From Candidatus Woesearchaeota archaeon (GTDB taxonomy: Archaea; Nanobdellota; Nanobdellia; SCGC-AAA011-G17; JACPNG01): DNA of 9,617 bases. Positions 4,716 to 9,617 of this stretch are shown in pieces. The translations under genes were made by a program, and so were the position numbers. Positions within the stretch are counted from its first letter, which is position 1; each line of letters opens with the position of its first letter. The stretch lies in the NCBI GenBank assembly GCA_018303705.1, contig JAGVXQ010000015.1:1-9617 (forward strand), given 5' to 3'. Under the pieces are notes generated by a model. That model saw nothing but the letters and a program-made list of their open reading frames with translations. It did no database searches and was not told the origin of the DNA.

Positions 4716-7700
4716 ATGAAGAGGTGCTTGATTTTAATTGCTGTATTATTTTTTTCAATGCCAATTCTTGACTCGGCATATACCGCAAAAATAGAGCCAT
4801 CTGTGATTTCCACTCTGGAGAATAACGAAGAAGTTAACGTAATAATATTCCTTAAGCATCCTAACATTGTGGCAGAGTTCAAGAACGAGCAAGACAGGAT
4901 CCTTAATAAGGTAAATTATGTTTATTACCGCGACAGGTTTCAGGGCAACAATGATTTTAGGCTTAAGCATAAGTACAAGACAATAAATGCATTGTCAGGC
5001 AACATAACAAAATCAGGGTTGGAAAAGCTAAGCTCTGATGCAGGCGTAGAAAGAATAGAATTGAACAAGAGATATGTAATCAGCCTTGCAGAATCCCTTC
5101 CTTTAATTAACGCTACACTTGCCAATAGCATAGTGATGAACAGCATGAATTTGACTGGCAGCACCAAGTCTATATGCATAATAGATACAGGCATAAATTA
5201 CAGCCATGAAAGCTTTGGCTCGTGCACAAACAGCTCTTTTCTTTCTGGAGATTGCAAAAAAATACTGAATGGCACTAATTTTTATGCAGGAAACAACAAC
5301 ATACTTGATGACCAGGGCCATGGAACCCATGTGGCAGGAATAGCAGCTGCAAATGGCTCTGTTAAAGGCGTAGCTCCTGATGCAAGCCTCTTGATAATAA
5401 AATCATGCTTTCCTTCTGGTGGCAGCGCAAGCTGCTATGAAGATGACTTGATAGCAGGCATAGACTGGTGCACTCTTTACAAGGGGCAATACAACATATC
5501 AGCAATAAGCATGAGCATAGGAACTGACACAACTTACACATCAGAAACATGCCCTACAACATGGAACTCTTACATTAATTCAGCAATAGCAAAGAACATT
5601 ACATTTGTTGCAGCATCAGGTAATGCTGGCTCTACATCAGGGATATCCCATCCAGCATGCGCACCAAATGTTATTAGCATAGGTTCAACGTATGACTCTG
5701 GCGGCTCTGTTGATACAATAGCAAGCTACACGAACAGGTTCAGCAACCTAGACCTTCTGGCACCAGGCTCAACGATAACATCAACCTCTATATCAGGAGG
5801 CACTGTAGCCATGTCAGGAACCTCGATGGCAACACCATTTGCTGCAGGCGCAATAGCATTGCTTAACCAGTACTACACCCAGGATTTTAATGCTGCAATA
5901 AGCCAGGCCCAGATATACAGCTCATTGAATTCAACAGGCAAAAAAATACTTGACACAGGAACAGGCAACACCTTTTCCAGGATTGACATATATTCAGCAA
6001 TAATATCACTTGACACGAAGAAGCCAGGCATATGGGACAGTGTAAAAACCCCTAGCATAGTTCTGCCTTCAACAGACATAATATTCTATTCAAATGCAAC
6101 AGACACATTTCTTGATCAAGTTATTATAGAGCTTGGAATAAACACATCTTTCACAAACTACACCGTGCATGAAAAAACAGGCAACACATACAACTTTACT
6201 TTAAGCTCAGGCAATCTCTCAATGAACCAGAACATATCATGGAAATTTTACGCTATCGACAAGAATGGAAACATGAACCAGACAATGTTGCAGAGCTTTG
6301 TGATAAATATTACGAGCCCGGTTGTAAGCCTTGATTATCCATTTAACAATTCTTTCTTGCAATCATCTTCAGTAAATTTCTTGTTTACCCCTTATGATGA
6401 TGAAAGCAATGCAAGCTGCTCATTGTACCTAAATGGAATCATTAACAGGACAAACTCCTCAACAATAACAAACACCCAGTCAAACTTCTCTGTATCGCTT
6501 CCAGAGGGTACATATTCATCATATGTAAACTGCTCTGATTCCCAGGGCAATTCAAATTCAAGCAGCATTGCATCATTTACCATAGACCTTACAAACCCTG
6601 TTGTCTACCTGAATTATCCCTTGAACAGCACGATAACAAATGCAAGTTATGTAAATTACACAGCATTTGACGCAAACATTCAGAACTGCACATTATATAC
6701 AAATGTCACAAGCTGGCATGCAAACAAAACAATGGCTGCATCAAGCAATGTAACCCAGAACATTACCATGAATCTGCAGGACGGCAATTATCTCTGGAAC
6801 ATTCAATGCGCAGATAAATCTAACAGGGCAGCATTTAACAATACTAATTATACCTTTGAGCTCGATACCACCAGGCCAGATATAACAATAAGTTCATTGG
6901 ACAACAAGACATATTCATCAAACACATCATTAAAGCTTAATCTCTCAATATATGATCTCAATGGCATAAGCACCAAGTGGTACAATATTGACAACATGCA
7001 AAACATTACTATTTCAGAAAACATAACATTCAATGCCTCTGTTGATAGTCATATAGTAAATGTATACGCATCAGATTCAATTGGCAATGAAAAACATTCA
7101 TCAGTTTCATTTTCCATAGATTTAACACCGCCAGAAATAACATTAATATCTCCGGAAAATAACACAGTAAAAACAGACTCAAAAACAGTTTCATTCTCCT
7201 ACAATGCATTAGACATAGCCATATCAAACTGTTCTTTGTCAATAGACAATTCGATAGACCAGACAGACACAACAATAAGCCCTGGCATAGAGCAAACATT
7301 TTCAAAAACCCTTGAAAACGGAGATCATGCATGGAACATTACCTGCATGAACGATGCCAACATGATCAGCTCTTCCCCGCAGTATTTGATATCAATAAAT
7401 GTCTCTTCTGGCAGCAATGACGATGGCGATTCAGGATCTTCAGGCAGCGGTTCTAGTGGTGGCGGGGGCGGTGGAGGCTCTAGCGGATCTGCCAGCTCAG
7501 AAACAACCCCTGCAATAAGCTCAAAATCAAATTCGCAAATAAGCCTTCCGGTTACAGAGCAGAAAGAGCCTGAAAAGAAAGAGAGCAATGAGCAAAAAAC
7601 ACAAGCACCAACAGAAAACAATGCAGCGAAAAAAGAAAATATCCCTCTTACAGGCAGGGCAATATCCCTAATGAAAAGTGCTGCCAAACCAAAACCTGTA

Positions 7701-7787
7701 ATAATGGGTGCCTTTGCAATGCTAATAATAACTTATGTAATCTCTGTTGTAAGAAGCAAGATCAAGGACAAAGATGTACATCCATGA
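4716..7787 (+). CDS. Secreted, membrane-anchored subtilisin-like serine protease (S8) with Ig-like repeats
   Basis: This 1023-residue protease should act outside the cell. Residues 1-23 are a signal peptide (MKRCLILIAVLFFSMPILDS). About 25-125 resemble an I9-type propeptide (VNVIIFLKHPN, AGVERIELNK). The catalytic domain spans about 140-430 with an intact triad: D157 in IIDTGIN, H202 in GHGTHVAG and S370 in SGTSMATP, with oxyanion N303 in AASGNAGS. It is unusually Cys-rich, so disulfides are likely. About 433-897 hold five tandem Ig-like domains with some thirty N-x-S/T sequons, consistent with a glycosylated stalk. Then come a Ser/Gly-rich linker (899-928), a polar stretch, the motif PLTGRAI near 977 and one membrane segment (about 994-1012) with a basic cytoplasmic end. 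The start is set by the TATA box and signal peptide. Its end overlaps lgt by 14 bases. Substrate unknown; S-layer processing or feeding on host proteins are guesses. Confidence 0.93.
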   Translation: MKRCLILIAVLFFSMPILDSAYTAKIEPSVISTLENNEEVNVIIFLKHPNIVAEFKNEQDRILNKVNYVYYRDRFQGNNDFRLKHKYKTINALSGNITKSGLEKLSSDAGVERIELNKRYVISLAESLPLINATLANSIVMNSMNLTGSTKSICIIDTGINYSHESFGSCTNSSFLSGDCKKILNGTNFYAGNNNILDDQGHGTHVAGIAAANGSVKGVAPDASLLIIKSCFPSGGSASCYEDDLIAGIDWCTLYKGQYNISAISMSIGTDTTYTSETCPTTWNSYINSAIAKNITFVAASGNAGSTSGISHPACAPNVISIGSTYDSGGSVDTIASYTNRFSNLDLLAPGSTITSTSISGGTVAMSGTSMATPFAAGAIALLNQYYTQDFNAAISQAQIYSSLNSTGKKILDTGTGNTFSRIDIYSAIISLDTKKPGIWDSVKTPSIVLPSTDIIFYSNATDTFLDQVIIELGINTSFTNYTVHEKTGNTYNFTLSSGNLSMNQNISWKFYAIDKNGNMNQTMLQSFVINITSPVVSLDYPFNNSFLQSSSVNFLFTPYDDESNASCSLYLNGIINRTNSSTITNTQSNFSVSLPEGTYSSYVNCSDSQGNSNSSSIASFTIDLTNPVVYLNYPLNSTITNASYVNYTAFDANIQNCTLYTNVTSWHANKTMAASSNVTQNITMNLQDGNYLWNIQCADKSNRAAFNNTNYTFELDTTRPDITISSLDNKTYSSNTSLKLNLSIYDLNGISTKWYNIDNMQNITISENITFNASVDSHIVNVYASDSIGNEKHSSVSFSIDLTPPEITLISPENNTVKTDSKTVSFSYNALDIAISNCSLSIDNSIDQTDTTISPGIEQTFSKTLENGDHAWNITCMNDANMISSSPQYLISINVSSGSNDDGDSGSSGSGSSGGGGGGGSSGSASSETTPAISSKSNSQISLPVTEQKEPEKKESNEQKTQAPTENNAAKKENIPLTGRAISLMKSAAKPKPVIMGAFAMLIITYVISVVRSKIKDKDVHP
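6012..7406 (+). repeat. Five tandem Ig-like domains encoded in the protease stalk
   Basis: The units begin at a conserved Pro after a strand ending F-x-I-D-L-T: P437, P535 (TSPVVSLDYP), P628 (TNPVVYLNYP), P721 (TRPDITISSL) and P806 (TPPEITLISP), so the period is 85-98 residues. Units 2, 3 and 5 each hold a Cys pair 38-40 residues apart (568/606, 658/698, 839/877), likely one disulfide per domain; unit 4 has none. The DNA copies have diverged, so this is an old duplication. Confidence 0.75.
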
Positions 7788-8544
7788 CATAAACCCTGTG
7801 CTGTTGAATCTAGGCCCATTGGAGATAAGGTACTATGGGTTGTTCTATGTTGTAGGGTTCTTAATAACATATTTCATGCTTTCTTATCTTGCAAAGAGAA
7901 AGCAAATCAGCATTTCAAGGGATGACATAGCAGACCTTCTTTTATACGTGGCTATTGGCATGCTGATAGGCTCAAGATTGTTTTATGCATTGGTTTACAA
8001 CTTTGGCTATTACATGGAAAGCCCATTAAAGGTATTCGCAATATGGGAAGGAGGCCTTAGCTTCCATGGTGCTTTGCTTGGCATCATAACATCAGGCTAC
8101 ATCTTCTGCAAAAAGAAGAAGTTTGATTTTTACACTCTGGCAGACATCATTGTAATACCTGCATCTCTTGCATTGATGCTTGGAAGAATAGGAAATTTCA
8201 TCAACGGCGAGCTATATGGCAGGATAACTAATGTTCCATGGGCAGTAAAATTTCCTGACGCAGAGGGTTACAGGCACCCATCCCAGCTTTATGAGGCATC
8301 GAAGAACCTTGTCATGTTCATTGTTCTTTATGGCATAAATGGCAAAAATCTTCCAAGGGGCTTCATGTTTTGGCTTTTCGTAACCATGTACGGCTCATTC
8401 AGGTTTTTAATAGAGTTTTTTAGGGAGCCTGACCCTCAGCTAGGATATTTCTTTAATTATTTTACCATGGGGCAGTTCCTGACATTTGCCATGTTCTTGT
8501 TCGGTTCTTTTATGATTTACAGGGTTACGCGCAAGGCTGCATGA
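7774..8544 (+). CDS. lgt: Prolipoprotein diacylglyceryl transferase
   Basis: Lgt is an integral membrane enzyme that moves diacylglycerol from a phospholipid to the lipobox Cys of prolipoproteins, the first step of lipoprotein maturation. The 256-residue length is normal. Visible motifs are IRYYGLFYVVGF (residues 18-29), GGLSFHG with H98 (like E. coli H103), the Lgt signature LGRIGNFINGELYGR with R138, N141 and E145 (like R143, N146 and E151), RHPSQLYEA, and YGSFRFLIEFFREPD with R210 (like R239). About seven hydrophobic segments fit the known topology. Every catalytic residue I can place is present, so the enzyme should be active. ATG 7774 lies inside the protease gene and gives the usual family N-terminus (DINPVLLNLGPLEIR). 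The overlap indicates cotranscription with the protease. Lgt is mainly bacterial, so presence here suggests transfer or an archaeal variant acting on ether lipids. No lspA or lipobox protein is in the window. Confidence 0.95.
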   Translation: MYIHDINPVLLNLGPLEIRYYGLFYVVGFLITYFMLSYLAKRKQISISRDDIADLLLYVAIGMLIGSRLFYALVYNFGYYMESPLKVFAIWEGGLSFHGALLGIITSGYIFCKKKKFDFYTLADIIVIPASLALMLGRIGNFINGELYGRITNVPWAVKFPDAEGYRHPSQLYEASKNLVMFIVLYGINGKNLPRGFMFWLFVTMYGSFRFLIEFFREPDPQLGYFFNYFTMGQFLTFAMFLFGSFMIYRVTRKAA

Positions 8545-8563
8545 GGATTTTTGCATGGAAAGA

Positions 8564-8570
8564 TTTATAG
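8564..8570 (+). promoter_or_regulatory. TATA box of tgt (leaderless)
   Basis: TTTATAG lies between lgt and tgt; TATA begins 27 bases before ATG 8593. The 48-base spacer has no Shine-Dalgarno site, so a leaderless tgt mRNA is likely. A short T run soon after the lgt stop (8549-8552) is too weak to call a terminator. Confidence 0.5.
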
Positions 8571-8592
8571 AATGCCAAAATAAAATAATTTC

Positions 8593-9617
8593 ATGAAAGC
8601 ATTGAACGCAAGAGGTAAGGAGATAAAGCTTCCTGCATTTTTTCCAGATGCTACTTCTGGTGTTGTCCGTGGAGTAGACTCAAGGGACCTTGAAAAAGCC
8701 AATGTGGATGGCATTGTTGTAAACACCTACCACATTCTAAGGAAGGACATGGTTGAAACAATAAAAAGATTCGGTGGCATACACAGGTACATGAATCTAA
8801 ACATGCCAATAATCTCTGATTCCGGCGGATTCCAGGTAATGTCATTGATACACAACAATAATCTGCTTGGCAAGATAGAAAAAAACAGCATAACCTTCAA
8901 GCTGGATGGAGAAAAGCATACATTGACGCCTGAAAAATGCATAGGTATTCAGTTAAAGCTAAATTCAGACATCATAATGTGCCTTGATGACTGCACAAAG
9001 CCTGGTTTGGATAAAGAAAATCAGCAGGAATCAGTTGAGCGTACAATATCATGGGCAGAAAAATGCAAGGATGAGTTTGAAAGGCTGACAAAAAATAACA
9101 ACGAAAGGCCATTGCTCTTTTCAATAATACAAGGCGGAAATAACAAGGGTTTAAGGAAGCATTGCGCAAAAGAACTCCTGAAAATCGGGTTTGACGGCTA
9201 TAGTTTCGGCGGCTGGCCTATACAGGATGGAAAATTGATGTTCAACATTCTAGAATATACTTCAAGACTTATACCAGACAAATATCCAAAATATGCAATG
9301 GGCCTTGGAAAGCCAAACGATATGGTGGCTTGCTCAAGGATAGGATATGGAATCTTTGACTGCGTTCTGCCAACAAGGGATGCAAGGCATGAGAGGCTAT
9401 ATGTTTTCACAAAGGAGCCTAACAAGAAGAACATAGCACAAAAAAATTTCTATGAGCATATGTACATAAGAAAAAGCCATAAATCAGATAACTCCCCTGT
9501 TTCTGAGTTCTGCGACTGTCATTTATGCAAAAATTATTCAAAATCCTACCTCTATAACTTGTTCAAGCTTAATGACCCCTTGGCAATAAGGCTAGCAACA
9601 ATCCATAACCTAAGGTT
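8593..9617 (+). CDS. tgt: tRNA-guanine transglycosylase, bacterial-type, missing its C-terminal end
   Basis: The frame is open to the window edge and gives 341 residues of an expected 360-380. Tgt swaps a guanine in tRNA for a 7-deazaguanine base. Zymomonas-type residues are present: D76 in SDSGGFQV (like D102), D132 and C134 in CLDDCT (D156, C158), Q180 in IQGG (Q203), nucleophile D256 in FDCVLPTR (D280), and a zinc site C307, C309, C312 and H338 in CDCHLC and TIHNL. This is the single-domain layout of bacterial queuosine enzymes acting at position 34; archaeal archaeosine enzymes (position 15) carry extra C-terminal domains and different motifs. The base pocket differs: GGWPIQDG replaces GGLAVGEG, so the natural base is uncertain. 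The N-terminus is about 20 residues shorter than usual, but ATG 8593 is backed by the TATA box. Origin by transfer from bacteria is inferred. Confidence 0.93.
   Translation, partial: MKALNARGKEIKLPAFFPDATSGVVRGVDSRDLEKANVDGIVVNTYHILRKDMVETIKRFGGIHRYMNLNMPIISDSGGFQVMSLIHNNNLLGKIEKNSITFKLDGEKHTLTPEKCIGIQLKLNSDIIMCLDDCTKPGLDKENQQESVERTISWAEKCKDEFERLTKNNNERPLLFSIIQGGNNKGLRKHCAKELLKIGFDGYSFGGWPIQDGKLMFNILEYTSRLIPDKYPKYAMGLGKPNDMVACSRIGYGIFDCVLPTRDARHERLYVFTKEPNKKNIAQKNFYEHMYIRKSHKSDNSPVSEFCDCHLCKNYSKSYLYNLFKLNDPLAIRLATIHNLR

Noticed and set aside
7440..7500. G-rich stretch that might be a regulatory or G-quadruplex site
   Set aside because: It encodes the low-complexity Gly/Ser linker of the protease, and codon composition explains the base bias.
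7325..7687. Minus-strand 120-residue ORF with a poly-proline run
   Set aside because: It is the reverse reading of the glycine/serine linker of the protease gene and has no initiation signals.

Overview
This AT-rich window looks like the chromosome of a DPANN-type archaeon (Woesearchaeota or Pacearchaeota-like), inferred from gene content and signals rather than from a marker gene. The archaeal evidence is an RNase P protein 3 (Rpp30) gene, archaeal TATA boxes placed 26-30 bases before several start codons (leaderless transcripts), very tight packing, and a secreted subtilase with N-glycosylation-rich Ig-like repeats. Two genes, lgt and a Tgt with bacterial-type motifs, are families best known from bacteria, as is often seen in DPANN genomes.

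Minus-strand block (1-3893), in order of transcription. scpA (3893-3192) encodes the kleisin partner of SMC. A small 82-residue protein with one CxxC follows, with its own promoter and the strongest Shine-Dalgarno site in the window. After a T-rich tract comes an unrecognised charged, coiled-coil-like protein (2789-2160). Its stop overlaps by ATGA the start of a 634-residue enzyme (2163-259) of the endonuclease IV / xylose isomerase-like TIM-barrel superfamily. That enzyme keeps counterparts of all nine metal ligands of endonuclease IV but carries an insertion of about 270 residues. The block ends with a partial nucleotidyltransferase (202 to beyond the left edge), whose TATA box lies on the stop codon of the TIM-barrel gene.

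The divergent spacer (3894-4095) holds the scpA promoter on one strand and two TATA-like boxes on the other. Between them is a GC-rich hairpin followed by seven T. On the minus strand the same spot carries a near-perfect archaeal Shine-Dalgarno sequence before a 14-codon ORF. It is the best candidate in the window for an undescribed RNA or leader element.

Plus-strand block (4096-9617). rnp3 (RNase P protein 3) is followed by a 1023-residue membrane-anchored subtilisin-like protease whose TATA box covers the rnp3 stop codon. lgt (prolipoprotein diacylglyceryl transferase) overlaps the protease gene by 14 bases, so the two are probably cotranscribed and both act at the cell surface. tgt (tRNA-guanine transglycosylase) follows from its own promoter and runs off the right edge.

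The most distinctive parts are the endonuclease IV-like enzyme with its coupled partner, the hairpin in the divergent spacer, and an Lgt in an apparent archaeon.
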